Shown here: in pieces, positions 46,033 through 55,581 of the stretch
How the letters are laid out: each line of letters begins with the position of its first letter
Position numbering within the stretch: the stretch's first letter is position 1
DNA from: Arthrobacter oryzae
GTDB lineage: Bacteria > Actinomycetota > Actinomycetes > Actinomycetales > Micrococcaceae
Reading direction: 5' to 3'
Assembly: GCF_030718995.1 (NCBI RefSeq)
Contig: NZ_CP132204.1
Coordinates: forward strand, 3,534,001-3,598,000
Length of the DNA stretch: 64,000 nucleotides
The notes under the pieces: generated by a model
Told to the model about the DNA's origin: nothing
Seen by the model: the letters and a program-made list of their open reading frames with translations, nothing else
Database searches by the model: none
Program-made: the position numbers and the translations under genes

Positions 46033-47489
46033 CACGGACAAAACAGTCGGTGGAATACGTGCCGTCCGGTGTGAACCGTAAGGAGCGGAAGGAACGACGA
46101 CGGCGGGCGGCTGCCGCTGACAGCCAACCGTGGGCGGCCGCTCTGAACCGGGCGGGCGAGATGGTCGGCGCCCGGCTGGAGACCGCCGAAAACGGCGGCG
46201 ATTGGGGGAACCGGGAACCCGAGTCGCTGCGTGGCCCGCACCGCCTGCGTCCTGCACCACACCGCGCGTCGACCCTGACCTTCGCGGCGGCATATCCATT
46301 CATCACAGAATCCGGGCTCGGCCACGAAGGCACCTATATCGGCACGGACGTCTTCGGGTCGGGAGCGTTTTCCTACGATCCGTGGATTCTCTATGACAAG
46401 GGAGTCATCAGCGGACCCTCGATCGTGGTCATCGGCACTGTGGGGACCGGGAAATCCATGTGCGGCAAATCCCTGGTGGCCAGGTCCATAACGCTGGGGC
46501 GGAAGGCCGCCGTCGCCTCCGATCCCAAAGGCGAATGGGTTGCCGTTGCGAATGCGGTTGGCGGCAAGGTCATTTCCGTGGGCCCCGGCCGCGCCGCCCG
46601 CGTCAATCCACTCGATGCGGGGCCGCGGTCCAGCGTTTTGAGTGAGGCACAGTGGCAGGCCGTGGTGCGCCAGCGCCGTCGCTACCTGTTGGTGGCACTG
46701 GTTTCCCTCATGCGGCAGGGCATGCCCCTCCGTCCCGTGGAGCACACAGCCCTGGACATGGCTCTCATGGAGACGGTGGCCGAGAACTCGAATCCGACGC
46801 TGCCGATGGTCCTTGACCATCTCTTGAACCCGTCGAAGGAAACGATCGGGCTGGTGGGCAAGGACGGGGGACTGGCGGTCAGCCACTCCCTGAGGCGGAC
46901 AGTCTCCGGTGACCTGGAAGGCATGTTTGACGCCCCGTCCACGGTCGCGTTCGACGCCGATGCGCCCATCATGGTGATGGACACGTCTGCGCTCATCGGC
47001 GCCTCGGAGCAGGCATTGTCCCTGGCCGCCGCGTGCGGTGCCACGTGGCTGGAGGCCGCCGTCACCAATCCCGACGGCGGCAAACGGCTGGTGGTCTACG
47101 ACGAAGGCTGGCGCATGCTGGCCGATCCGTACATGCTCGCCAAAATGAGCGAGCAATGGCGGTTAGCCCGCACCTACGGCATTGCGAATCTGCTCATCAT
47201 GCACAAAGTCGCAGACCTCAACGAAATTGGAGACAGCTCCAGCGGGCACCGGCAGAAGGCCCTCGGCTTGCTGACCGAGGCGGACACCAGGATCATCTAC
47301 CGGCAAAAGCACGACGCCATGCGCCTGACCAAAGAAGCCCTGGGCCTGTCGGAGGCAGAATGCGAGCACGTAGAGAACCTCCCCAAGGGTGTTGGCCTCT
47401 GGAAAGTCGGGAACCGTTCCTTCATTGTGGCGAACCGGGTCACCACAGATGAACTGGCAGTCTTCGGCACCGACGACCGGATGATCTGA
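46029..47489 (+). CDS. VirB4/TraC-like conjugation ATPase
   Basis: A 486-residue ATPase. It lacks the long N-terminal domain of classical VirB4. Walker A is GTVGTGKS (136-143); Walker B is LVVYDEGW (Asp358, Glu359), the VirB4-type DExW; the later ADTRIIYRQKHDAM and ENLPKGVGLWKVGNRSF segments also match. It powers substrate passage and channel assembly. ATG 46029 overlaps the preceding stop by ATGA, and the coupling-protein gene begins at the base after its stop. Confidence 0.87.
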   Translation: MTRTKQSVEYVPSGVNRKERKERRRRAAAADSQPWAAALNRAGEMVGARLETAENGGDWGNREPESLRGPHRLRPAPHRASTLTFAAAYPFITESGLGHEGTYIGTDVFGSGAFSYDPWILYDKGVISGPSIVVIGTVGTGKSMCGKSLVARSITLGRKAAVASDPKGEWVAVANAVGGKVISVGPGRAARVNPLDAGPRSSVLSEAQWQAVVRQRRRYLLVALVSLMRQGMPLRPVEHTALDMALMETVAENSNPTLPMVLDHLLNPSKETIGLVGKDGGLAVSHSLRRTVSGDLEGMFDAPSTVAFDADAPIMVMDTSALIGASEQALSLAAACGATWLEAAVTNPDGGKRLVVYDEGWRMLADPYMLAKMSEQWRLARTYGIANLLIMHKVADLNEIGDSSSGHRQKALGLLTEADTRIIYRQKHDAMRLTKEALGLSEAECEHVENLPKGVGLWKVGNRSFIVANRVTTDELAVFGTDDRMI

Positions 47490-49310
47490 ATGCCACAGAT
47501 GAGTTCGCGGCGAGGCACCGACAGCCCGTTGGTCACGGCCGGGCTTATCGCCGTGGCCGGTTATGTCTGTCTGTGTTTCCTCGTCCAGGGGGCAGCTAAC
47601 GTCGTGGTGGCCTGGCGATGCGGCGGCAGTCAGCCGTCGCCCTTCAACCCGGCCGCCGCCGTCGGACTTTTCATCGCCCGGATCGACTGGATCGTCCGCG
47701 TACCGCCGGGGTGCGATGTCGGGACCGGCAATGTCTTGTGGATCGTTGGCCCGGTCCTCCTGCTGGCGGCTGCGCTCGCCGTCGGGTCTGTTTTTGCCTG
47801 GAGGCGGTGGAAGCAATCCGGCGCGTGGCTGCGCCAGGACATCCTGAGCCGCGAGGGCATCGCGCGCCGTACCGAGATCCTCCAGGATTTCGGAGCGAGG
47901 GCCGTTCTGAAGCGCGGCAAGTTCACGCGGCCAGGCCTTGCCGAACCGCGGATCCAGGACGTGGCCTGGACATTAGGCCGTTCCCGCGGCGTCACGATTC
48001 ATGTCTCCACGGAGGAATCGATGGTCATCCAGGGTGCTCCGCGGTCCGGCAAGGGCCTTTATGTGGTCATCAACGCCATCCTCGATGCGCCGGGCGCTGT
48101 GGTTACGACGTCCACCCGCGCCGACAACCTGGTGGTCACAATGAAGGCCCGTGCTACACGCGGCAGGCCGGTCACAGTGTTCGATCCGCAAGGTATGTCC
48201 GGACTACCTTCGACACTTCGATGGTCTCCCGTTCGCGGCTGTAAGGACCCGGATATCGCGACGCGCCGGGCTCTCGTTATTACCGCGGACACGGAGATGA
48301 AGGGTGAGAACGCTGCATGGCAAAAGCGCTCGCTGATCATCCTGCAATGCCTCCTTCATGCTGCGGCCCTGTCCGGCGAGGGCGTCCGCGCGTTTCGGCG
48401 CTGGTCTTCGAGTCCGGTCTTGGCACGTGAGGCGTTGGAGGTCCTGAGCCAACCGGCGGCGGCGCTGGGGTGGCAGGCCGATCTGATGGGCATCCTCGAG
48501 GATGACCCGCGGAACACGTCAAACTCCTGGATTGGTGTCTCGGCTGCCGTCGCACCGCTGTCGTCACCGAAAGTGCTGGGCGCACTGGATCCCCGGGACG
48601 AGTCGGAGGAATTCGACCCCAAAAGTTTCATCCGGGGCTGCGGCACCTTGTATCTGATCGGCACCCGTGCCGGAGCTGCTGCGGCGGGGCCGTATCTTTC
48701 TGCTCTGATCGACGACATCGACAACGCCGCGCGCGAACTGGCATTTGTCGCTCCGGGGGGAAGGCTGGATCCGCCGCTGTCCTTGATTCTTGATGAGATT
48801 GCCAACCTGGCACCGTGGCCGGGCCTGCCCATCGCCCTCTCTGACGGCGGCGGCATCGGAATATCAACGCTGGTGGTTCTCCAATCCCTGTCCCAGGCCC
48901 GTACCGGCTGGTCCATCGATGAGGCGGCCACCATCTGGGACTCGGCCATCATCAAGGTGATCTTCGGCGGGGGCTCGGACGAACGTGACCTGCGCTCGCT
49001 GGCCGGGCTGCTGGGGGAGCGGAGCCTGACCCTGAACACCCGTTCCTGGTCTGCGCAGGGCCGGCAGGACGGCGAGCAGATCAGGGAGAGCCCGGTCCTG
49101 CCGCTTCATGAGATCAGGCGCTTGCCTGCAGGCACAGCCCTCATGCTGGGACGTCGAACCCGGCCCATCCTGTTGGACCTGCGCGAATGGCACAAACGAA
49201 AAGACGCCGCCGAGCTCGGTCGGTCAAAGCTGGAGCTGGAACGGACCTTGGCTGATGGACACCGTCTGAGGCAGGCAGCAGTTGAGGAGCCGGCCGATGG
49301 CCAGCCATGA
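47490..49310 (+). CDS. VirD4/TraG-like coupling ATPase
   Basis: A 606-residue type IV coupling protein. Two transmembrane helices (about 16-36 and 84-104) anchor it; the ATPase has Walker A GAPRSGKG (182-189), FDPQG, and Walker B LSLILDEIANLAPWPGLP, followed by the VVLQSLSQARTGW motif usual in TraG/TraD ATPases. It links the relaxase-DNA complex to the channel. It starts immediately after the VirB4-like stop and overlaps the next gene by 14 bases. Confidence 0.9.
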   Translation: MPQMSSRRGTDSPLVTAGLIAVAGYVCLCFLVQGAANVVVAWRCGGSQPSPFNPAAAVGLFIARIDWIVRVPPGCDVGTGNVLWIVGPVLLLAAALAVGSVFAWRRWKQSGAWLRQDILSREGIARRTEILQDFGARAVLKRGKFTRPGLAEPRIQDVAWTLGRSRGVTIHVSTEESMVIQGAPRSGKGLYVVINAILDAPGAVVTTSTRADNLVVTMKARATRGRPVTVFDPQGMSGLPSTLRWSPVRGCKDPDIATRRALVITADTEMKGENAAWQKRSLIILQCLLHAAALSGEGVRAFRRWSSSPVLAREALEVLSQPAAALGWQADLMGILEDDPRNTSNSWIGVSAAVAPLSSPKVLGALDPRDESEEFDPKSFIRGCGTLYLIGTRAGAAAAGPYLSALIDDIDNAARELAFVAPGGRLDPPLSLILDEIANLAPWPGLPIALSDGGGIGISTLVVLQSLSQARTGWSIDEAATIWDSAIIKVIFGGGSDERDLRSLAGLLGERSLTLNTRSWSAQGRQDGEQIRESPVLPLHEIRRLPAGTALMLGRRTRPILLDLREWHKRKDAAELGRSKLELERTLADGHRLRQAAVEEPADGQP

Positions 49311-49806
49311 CGACGTCGAGCGCTTTGAGATCCCGTCAGCCGGAGCGGACGACGATGAGCTGACGGCGGAGCTCTTCCGCTCTGCATTCCGGCCACCGGG
49401 GCGGGCATCCGGAGTGACATACCGTTGGCGGGAAATGACAGCTGAGCAGGCCGGAGGCGTGTGGCGTTCTTTGGCGGTGTGGGTCCGCTGGCTTGTTGCC
49501 ACGTACCAGCTGACGACGTCTGTGGTTCCGGATTGCTGGTGGCGTCATACCGAGATCGTGGCTGAGCTCTATGCTCTGCAGCGGGCGGAACTGGCCTCCT
49601 ACGCCAGCGACGATTCCGGGTTCGGGCCCCTGGCGTTTCACGAGCGGCTGCCGCACGCCGTTGAGCGGCTGCGGATCCATACCCGGACGGCCGGTTGTGT
49701 TGGGCTGCAGGCACACAAGGAGTCCGTGTTGAGGACGCTGCGGACAGACGCACCGGACTTCATTGAGTGGCAGGCGGCATCCCACCAGATTGGGGACGAA
49801 TTCTGA
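49297..49806 (+). CDS. DUF4913-like protein
   Basis: A 169-residue soluble protein. The central stretch, WVRWLVATYQLTTSVVPDCWWRHTEIVAELYALQRAEL in outline, has the tryptophan-rich pattern W...PxCWWxHxExVxEL..L of DUF4913 proteins, which are found beside coupling-protein genes on actinobacterial conjugative elements. The function is unknown. ATG 49297 overlaps the coupling-protein gene by 14 bases, indicating cotranscription. Confidence 0.6.
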   Translation: MASHDDVERFEIPSAGADDDELTAELFRSAFRPPGRASGVTYRWREMTAEQAGGVWRSLAVWVRWLVATYQLTTSVVPDCWWRHTEIVAELYALQRAELASYASDDSGFGPLAFHERLPHAVERLRIHTRTAGCVGLQAHKESVLRTLRTDAPDFIEWQAASHQIGDEF

Positions 49807-49894
49807 AGTCATGCGGTTATCCCGCCTCAGGACATGAACAAGTATCCGCGGGGTGGTCCCGGCGGGATTCCAAGAAGCATGAAGGGCGGCTGTC

Positions 49895-51058
49895 GTGGCC
49901 CCTGAGTCTGAAGACACATCGAGTGCTGTGGCGGCAGGTGCCGCGCCAGCACGCAGTGAATCGGGCAATTCCCGTATGACGCCGGAGGAGCGCATCTCTG
50001 CCTTGACGGAGGGCCTCCACAGAATCCTGGAAAAGGCAGTTGAATCTCCGTCGCAGTGGCAAGTGCTGTTGGAAGCGTCGGCAACGTTGTGGCGCTACTC
50101 GGGTGGCAATGTTGCCCTACTTATGATGCAGATGGCACACCGCGGTACCGACGAACCGACTCTGGTAGCCGGGTACAAGGAATGGGCTCGCCACGGCCGA
50201 ACGGTGCTAAGAGGTGAGCACGCACTCTGGGTGATAGCTCCCCGTACGGCCCGACTCCAGCAGGTCACGCTTCCTGACGGTACCCGGCAGCGCATCCAGG
50301 TGGGTGAGCATGCGCCCCATGGCGCCGTCGACGATGGAAAGAAGACGGTCATCACAGGCTGGCGGGGCCAGGCGGTCTTCGACGTCTCACAAACGCAGGG
50401 CACACCGCTGCTCGTTCCCCGCGGCGGTGCCGAGTCTGTCTTGGACGTAGCTGAGCTGTTGGGGTCTCTGACCACGGTGGCGGGCAGCCATGGCTTCAAT
50501 GTCGATGTGACAGACGCCCAGTATGGGCTGACGAGCGGCTTTACGGATTTCACCCACCGCCGGGTTCAGGTCGGCGCCTGGCTCAGCCCAGAAGATCGTG
50601 CAGCTGTCCTGGCACACGAACTTGGGCATGTGCTGCTTCATGGCCCCGATGATGCGGTCGGCAGGCTGTATGGCAGCAGCGCAGATCATCGCGGACTTGC
50701 TGAAGTGGAAGCCGAATCCGTGGCTTACACGGTGCTGAAGGCCCACGGGATCGACCGCGGACCTCAATCCGCGACCTATCTCGCCGGATGGGCTGACGCC
50801 GTCATTGACGCGGAGAAAGACGCGATGGCTCACGACGCCAGCAGTAGGCTCCCAGTGTCCCGTGCGGATATTGCGAAGTCAGTACTTGGACGGGTCACTG
50901 CTGCTAGCAAGGGAATTCTCGAAATCACACACCCGCCGGGATTCGGCGGCAAGATCACCAGCGCCGACGCGGACCCACGGCTGAGCCCGGCAGCGTCCTA
51001 CGCGGGCGTGGAAGAACCTTTGCGGTCGGTGGACGGACCAGTAATGGCCGGGCCGTGA
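49895..51058 (+). CDS. ArdC-like antirestriction protein with zinc-protease motif
   Basis: A 387-residue protein. Residues about 30-115 (WQVLLEASATLWRYSGGNVALLMMQ, KEWARHGRTVLRGEHALWV in outline) match the ArdC N-terminal ssDNA-binding domain. A zincin-like C-terminal domain has HELGH at 241-245 (His241, Glu242, His245) and a likely third ligand glutamate in VEAESVAY near 276. ArdC proteins bind single-stranded DNA and protect incoming plasmid DNA from restriction. It starts at GTG 49895 with an AAGGGCGG site. Placement between the coupling protein and SSB genes fits a role in the recipient cell. Confidence 0.82.
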   Translation: MAPESEDTSSAVAAGAAPARSESGNSRMTPEERISALTEGLHRILEKAVESPSQWQVLLEASATLWRYSGGNVALLMMQMAHRGTDEPTLVAGYKEWARHGRTVLRGEHALWVIAPRTARLQQVTLPDGTRQRIQVGEHAPHGAVDDGKKTVITGWRGQAVFDVSQTQGTPLLVPRGGAESVLDVAELLGSLTTVAGSHGFNVDVTDAQYGLTSGFTDFTHRRVQVGAWLSPEDRAAVLAHELGHVLLHGPDDAVGRLYGSSADHRGLAEVEAESVAYTVLKAHGIDRGPQSATYLAGWADAVIDAEKDAMAHDASSRLPVSRADIAKSVLGRVTAASKGILEITHPPGFGGKITSADADPRLSPAASYAGVEEPLRSVDGPVMAGP

Positions 51059-51079
51059 GCCCGACTCGCAACAATTTGT

Positions 51080-51100
51080 CCGGCGGGAGAGTCCCGCCGG
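51080..51100 (+). terminator. Hairpin between ArdC-like and ssb genes
   Basis: CCGGCGGGA pairs with TCCCGCCGG around GAG, followed by CTTTGG. It may attenuate rather than fully stop transcription, since ssb starts 20 bases later. Confidence 0.45.
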
Positions 51101-51119
51101 CTTTGGAAAGGACAGAACC

Positions 51120-51632
51120 ATGGGCACTAAAATACCGATCAGCATCGCCGGCAACCTGGTTGCCGATCCCGAACTCAGCGTAGGCGAAAGCGGAGTGGCT
51201 CACGCTAAGCTCCGCGTCGCCGTCAACCAGCGAATCCAGGGCGCGGGTGGCACTTGGCAGGACGGAGAACCCGTCTTCCACAATGTCTCTGCATTCCGCG
51301 CGCTGGCCGAGAACTCGGCGAGTTCACTGCAAAAGGGCGACCCTGTGACTGTTGCCGGCGAGTTGGAATTCCGCTCGTACGAGAAGGACGGCGAACGCCG
51401 CGAAGCCCGACGCATTGTCGCCGACACCATCGGACCGGATCTCCGTTTCGGGACCGCGGTGTACCAGCGCATGTCGCACGGGACAGTGGCAGCGCCGGAT
51501 GCTGGAGTGCGTGCAGGTGTCGAGGCGCCCGTCGCGGCAGAGGCGGCTACGGCGGCATACAGCGTCAGCTCAAAGAGCCCGGTGGTGGTGCCCCCTTTCG
51601 GGGCCGCGGCGGGGAATGAGATGAGTTTCTAA
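51120..51632 (+). CDS. ssb: Single-stranded DNA-binding protein
   Basis: A 170-residue OB-fold protein. IPISIAGNLVADPELSVG, FHNVSAFRALAENSASSLQKGDPVTVAGELEFRSYEKDG in outline, and AIGP-like DLRFGTAVY segments match SSB proteins. The C-terminal 55 residues are an alanine/valine-rich linker ending NEMSF rather than the usual acidic DDIPF tip, so partner binding may differ from the chromosomal SSB. A GGAAAGGA site precedes ATG 51120. A copy on a conjugative element can coat entering single strands. Confidence 0.82.
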   Translation: MGTKIPISIAGNLVADPELSVGESGVAHAKLRVAVNQRIQGAGGTWQDGEPVFHNVSAFRALAENSASSLQKGDPVTVAGELEFRSYEKDGERREARRIVADTIGPDLRFGTAVYQRMSHGTVAAPDAGVRAGVEAPVAAEAATAAYSVSSKSPVVVPPFGAAAGNEMSF

Positions 51633-51658
51633 GAGCTGAAAGGGCCGTCCGGGTGGCC

Positions 51659-51696
51659 GGGAAAGCGGGTTGGTGAGGACGCCAACCGGCTTTCCC
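51659..51696 (+). terminator. Large hairpin after ssb
   Basis: GGGAAAGC-g-GGTTGG pairs with CCAACC-g-GCTTTCCC around an eight-base loop. It has no T-run but is strong and separates the transfer genes from the restriction locus. The rest of the 281-base gap holds only the hsdM promoter. Confidence 0.6.
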
Positions 51697-51901
51697 ACGT
51701 GGTGAGGCCGGAGTGCACAGTTCAGCCAAAGGCTTCTCCGGGCTCATAATTCCTACAGAAGCTGATGCTGGAAAACGCATGTTTCCGGCTACGGTTGGCA
51801 ACCAAGGCGCGTTGCAGCTGAGGGCAACTTCTTTTTCCAATACGAGGGTGCCGCGCGATAGTTCGAAGAAACTGGAGTGTGGAACGTCGCTGAGGCTCCA
51901 A

Positions 51902-51907
51902 TAAGAT
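51902..51907 (+). promoter_or_regulatory. -10 box giving a leaderless hsdM transcript
   Basis: TAAGAT lies six bases before GTG 51914 and no ribosome site precedes that start, which predicts a leaderless mRNA. Confidence 0.5.
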
Positions 51908-51913
51908 GGGCAG

Positions 51914-53410
51914 GTGATAACAGGCGAAATCAAATCTCAGGTAGACAAGGTCTGGAACGCGTTCTGGACTGGCGGCATCTCCAACCCTTTGGAAGTTATC
52001 GAACAGATCACGTATCTGCTCTTCCTGAAGCGCCTAGACGAGAACCAGACCCGGGCGGAGAACAAGGCCAACCGCACCGGCAAGCCGGTTGAAAACCCGG
52101 TCTTCCCCACCGGTCTGGATGAGAAGGGCCGATCCTACCAGGACTTCCGCTGGAGCAAGTTCAAGAACTTCTCCCGAGACGAGATGTACACCGTCTTCGC
52201 CGAGCACATCTTCCCGTTCCTGCGCACCGGGCTGGTCCAGCTGGCAAACGGCGAGGAGTCCTCCTACGCCCAGCACATGAAGGACGCTCGCTTCACCATC
52301 CCCAACGCTGGGCTGCTGGAAAAAGTCGTCGACATCATCGATGAGATCCCAATGGACGAGCGCGACACCAAGGGCGACCTTTACGAATACATGCTCGGTA
52401 AGATCGCCTCGGCCGGAACCAACGGACAGTTCCGCACGCCCCGCCACATCATCGATCTCATGGTCAAAATGACGGCGCCGCAGCCGATGGAGGCCATATG
52501 CGACCCCGCCGCCGGCACTGCCGGGTTCTTGGTCCAAGCGGGGGAATTCCTCCGGCAGAAGAACCCGAATCTGCTGACCACTCCGGGGATGAGTCGGTTC
52601 TTCCACCACAGCCAGTTCCACGGCTACGATTTCGATAGCACCATGCTGCGCATCGGTTCCATGAACATGCTCCTGCACGGTGTGGAAAACCCCGACATCA
52701 CCTACCGGGACTCCCTGGCCGACCTGCACGGGACCGAGGAAGAAAAATACGACGTCATCCTCGCCAACCCGCCCTTCGCCGGCAGCCTGGACTACGAGAA
52801 CGTTGCCAAAGACCTGCTCTCCTTGGTCAAGACCAAAAAGACCGAACTGCTCTTCCTTGCCCTCTTCCTCCGGCTGCTCAAGCCTGGCGGCCGGGCTGCA
52901 GTCATTGTGCCCGACGGCGTCATGTTCGGCTCGTCCACGGCGCACAAAGCGCTGCGGAAAATACTCGTCGAAAACCACAAGCTTGAAGGCGTGGTCAAAC
53001 TCCCGTCCGGCGTCTTCAAACCCTATGCCGGGGTCTCCACTGCGATCCTGTTCTTCACCAAAACCAACTCCGGCGGCACCGACAACGTCTGGTTCTACGA
53101 CGTGACCTCGGACGGCTTCAGTCTCGATGACAAACGCACCCCGCTGGATACCTCAGACCTTGACGACGTTCTGGCCCGCTGGCAGCAACGGACGACAACG
53201 GAGGCCGTCCGGGTACGCACGGACCAGTCCTTCCTCGTTCCCAAGGCCGAGATCGCCGACAATGGCTACGATCTCTCGCTTAACAGGTACAGGGAAGTTG
53301 AGCACGAAGAGATCGACCACAAGGCGCCGGCCGAAATTATCGCCGGTCTAGAAGCTCTTGAATACGAGATCGCGCAAGGCCTGGCCGAGCTAAAGGACCT
53401 GTTGAAGTGA
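51914..53410 (+). CDS. hsdM: Type I restriction-modification system methyltransferase subunit
   Basis: A 498-residue N6-adenine methyltransferase. An N-terminal helical HsdM_N domain (about 8-140) precedes the catalytic domain with the SAM motif DPAAGTAGFL (197-206) and the catalytic NPPF (284-287), followed by KTKKTELLFLALFLRLLKPGG in outline. With HsdS it methylates the host target; with HsdR it forms the restriction complex. GTG 51914 appears leaderless. It overlaps hsdS by four bases. Confidence 0.95.
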   Translation: MITGEIKSQVDKVWNAFWTGGISNPLEVIEQITYLLFLKRLDENQTRAENKANRTGKPVENPVFPTGLDEKGRSYQDFRWSKFKNFSRDEMYTVFAEHIFPFLRTGLVQLANGEESSYAQHMKDARFTIPNAGLLEKVVDIIDEIPMDERDTKGDLYEYMLGKIASAGTNGQFRTPRHIIDLMVKMTAPQPMEAICDPAAGTAGFLVQAGEFLRQKNPNLLTTPGMSRFFHHSQFHGYDFDSTMLRIGSMNMLLHGVENPDITYRDSLADLHGTEEEKYDVILANPPFAGSLDYENVAKDLLSLVKTKKTELLFLALFLRLLKPGGRAAVIVPDGVMFGSSTAHKALRKILVENHKLEGVVKLPSGVFKPYAGVSTAILFFTKTNSGGTDNVWFYDVTSDGFSLDDKRTPLDTSDLDDVLARWQQRTTTEAVRVRTDQSFLVPKAEIADNGYDLSLNRYREVEHEEIDHKAPAEIIAGLEALEYEIAQGLAELKDLLK

Positions 53411-54528
53411 CATCCACTGCGGAAATGATGCTTTCGGCTACCGACTTCGACGTGACGCACGTGCCTCTTGGAGAGATTATTACAGATGCGAAGGTCCTCA
53501 AAGCGGGAAGCCGGGCGTACCCGCTTCTGTCCATGACAATGCATCACGGTTTGGTTCGTCAGGAAGATAAGTTCAAGAAGCGCATAGCAAGTAGAGACCT
53601 ATCTCAGTACAAGGTTGTATCCAACGGCCAGCTAGTTGTTGGTTTCCCAATTGATGAAGGCGTCTTGTCCTTTCAGATGTTGGTGGATGCAGGCATCGTG
53701 AGTCCGGCCTATGGTGTTTGGGACCTCCGGAATCCGAACGCGGTTGACCGTAGCTACTTGGAGAAGTATCTTCGATCTCCTCAGGCGATCGGCTACTACG
53801 TGGCGAAGCTACGTGGATCCACTGCGCGAAGACGGTCGTTGCCGAGGGCAGTATTTCTCGCCATGCCCATACCGCTCCCACCGGTCGACAAACAGCGGCG
53901 GATTGCGGTCATCCTGGACAAGGCCGACGAGCTCCGCACCAAACGCCGGACGACGCTCGCTCACTGCGATGCTCTCGTGGATTCGATGTTTCACGCCATG
54001 TTCAGCGCTGCGGACGTAAGGCGAGAAAAAATCGGGAACCTCGTGAAGTTCAAGAGTGGAAGCTTTCTTCCTGCCTCGGGCATGGTTAGCACCGGGGGCT
54101 ACTCCGTTTACGGCGGAAACGGAGTCAATGGGAAACATGATCAATACATGTTCGCGGAGCGCAAACTGGTCATTGGACGTGTAGGAGCCTATTGTGGTGT
54201 CGTTCATGTGACAGTTCCAAAGTCTTGGATAACCGATAACGCTCTCTATGCTGAGTCCATTCCAGCTAGTGCTTCGCTAGATTACCTGGCGACTGCCCTA
54301 AGAATTGCAAACTTAAACCAATATTCGAGCCAATCGGGACAGCCGCTAATTTCTGGGAGCCGAATAAATCAGGTTGAAATTGCGCTGCCATCATTCGAAT
54401 TGCAAGAAAAATTCTCTGAAAGAGTTTCCAACATTGGCAGGCTCAAGAACCGGCTGCAAGCCCAATTGACCGAGCTTGATGCCCTGTTCGCCTCCCTCCA
54501 GCATCGTGCGTTTAACGGAGAACTCTGA
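53407..54528 (+). CDS. hsdS: Type I restriction system specificity subunit
   Basis: A 373-residue HsdS with two target-recognition domains. Each ends in a conserved spacer helix: IPLPPVDKQRRIAVIL (about 157) with DELRTKRR, and IALPSFELQEKFSERV (about 327) with RLKNRLQAQLTEL. The DNA of both recognition domains, mainly the second (54,200-54,480), is clearly richer in A/T than its neighbours, as often seen where recognition domains are exchanged. GTG 53407 overlaps hsdM; its stop overlaps mrr (TGATG). The target cannot be predicted. Confidence 0.92.
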   Translation: MTSTAEMMLSATDFDVTHVPLGEIITDAKVLKAGSRAYPLLSMTMHHGLVRQEDKFKKRIASRDLSQYKVVSNGQLVVGFPIDEGVLSFQMLVDAGIVSPAYGVWDLRNPNAVDRSYLEKYLRSPQAIGYYVAKLRGSTARRRSLPRAVFLAMPIPLPPVDKQRRIAVILDKADELRTKRRTTLAHCDALVDSMFHAMFSAADVRREKIGNLVKFKSGSFLPASGMVSTGGYSVYGGNGVNGKHDQYMFAERKLVIGRVGAYCGVVHVTVPKSWITDNALYAESIPASASLDYLATALRIANLNQYSSQSGQPLISGSRINQVEIALPSFELQEKFSERVSNIGRLKNRLQAQLTELDALFASLQHRAFNGEL

Positions 54529-55463
54529 TGAGCGAGGTAGCCTCTCCCACTACTGACTCAGAGGTGCCGATCTGGCCGCTTTTTGTAACCCATGTGCTTC
54601 GCGCACTTTCCGCCGGCGAAACGCTGAACCGTCGCGACATCGTTAGCCGCGCCATTGACTCTGCTGGGCTGTCGGAGGCCGCGCGTGAGGAGACGCTGAA
54701 CACCGGTGGCCTCAGGTCCGAGCAGCGGCTCGGATGGGCCATCAGCAATCTTCTGAAGGCAGGTTGGATTGAACGGCCGGTCCGGGCCAACTACCGCATC
54801 ACCGCGGCGGGGCGCGAGTGGTTTTCCAAACACCCTGCAGGGATCAGTGACTTTTCCACGGCGCGGATGCTGTTCGCGCCTTTCTGGCCGCAGTCCGATG
54901 CCCGAAAGCCGACGCTGTCCATCGTTGATGAGACCCTCGTAGAGGATATTGACCCCATCGAGCAGATCGAATCCGGGATCAACCGCATCCACAGCGACGT
55001 CGGCGATGCACTCCTCACGCGTCTGCGGGAGAGCCACCCCGATTTCTTTGAGCAGGCCGTCGTCGATCTACTTCTCAAGATGGGGTACGGCGGGGCCGAA
55101 CAGCGAGGGAAGCGTATCGGCGGGAGCAACGACGGTGGCGTCGACGGGGTCATCGACCAAGACGCGCTGGGACTGGATCGCATTTATGTTCAGGCTAAGC
55201 GGTACGCCGACGGCAATACTGTGGGCCGTGAAGCCATTCAGGCCTTCGTCGGCGCACTGCACGGTGTCGGCGCCTCGCGGGGCGTATTCATTACCACCAG
55301 CGCGTTCACCTCCGGCGCACGGGATTACGTGAAGGCCGTTCCGTCGCGGGTCATTCTGATCGACGGTGTCCGGCTTGTGGGGCTGATGATCAAGTACCGG
55401 GTGGGAGTTCAGGTGAAGCAGAGCTACGACATTGTCGAGCTCGACGAGGACTTCTTTGAGTAG
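54528..55463 (+). CDS. mrr: Mrr-type restriction endonuclease
   Basis: A 311-residue protein with an N-terminal Mrr_N winged-helix domain (about 10-105) and a C-terminal Mrr catalytic domain (about 165-285). The PD-(D/E)XK residues are Glu175, Asp206 in GSNDGGVDGVI and the QAK of VQAKRY (222-224); FITTSAFTSGARDY follows. Mrr enzymes cut DNA with foreign methylation (type IV). It is translated from an ATG overlapping the hsdS stop, so it is coupled to the type I locus rather than a separate insertion. Confidence 0.92.
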   Translation: MSEVASPTTDSEVPIWPLFVTHVLRALSAGETLNRRDIVSRAIDSAGLSEAAREETLNTGGLRSEQRLGWAISNLLKAGWIERPVRANYRITAAGREWFSKHPAGISDFSTARMLFAPFWPQSDARKPTLSIVDETLVEDIDPIEQIESGINRIHSDVGDALLTRLRESHPDFFEQAVVDLLLKMGYGGAEQRGKRIGGSNDGGVDGVIDQDALGLDRIYVQAKRYADGNTVGREAIQAFVGALHGVGASRGVFITTSAFTSGARDYVKAVPSRVILIDGVRLVGLMIKYRVGVQVKQSYDIVELDEDFFE

Positions 55464-55581
55464 TCACATCCTCGGAACGAATATCGCATTGCCACAGGTC
55501 TGAGCTCAAACCGGTGTTGCCGGGCCACATGTTGGGCAGCATCATCTAGGCTCCAGGGAGAAGAACAACAGAGGAGTGGCA

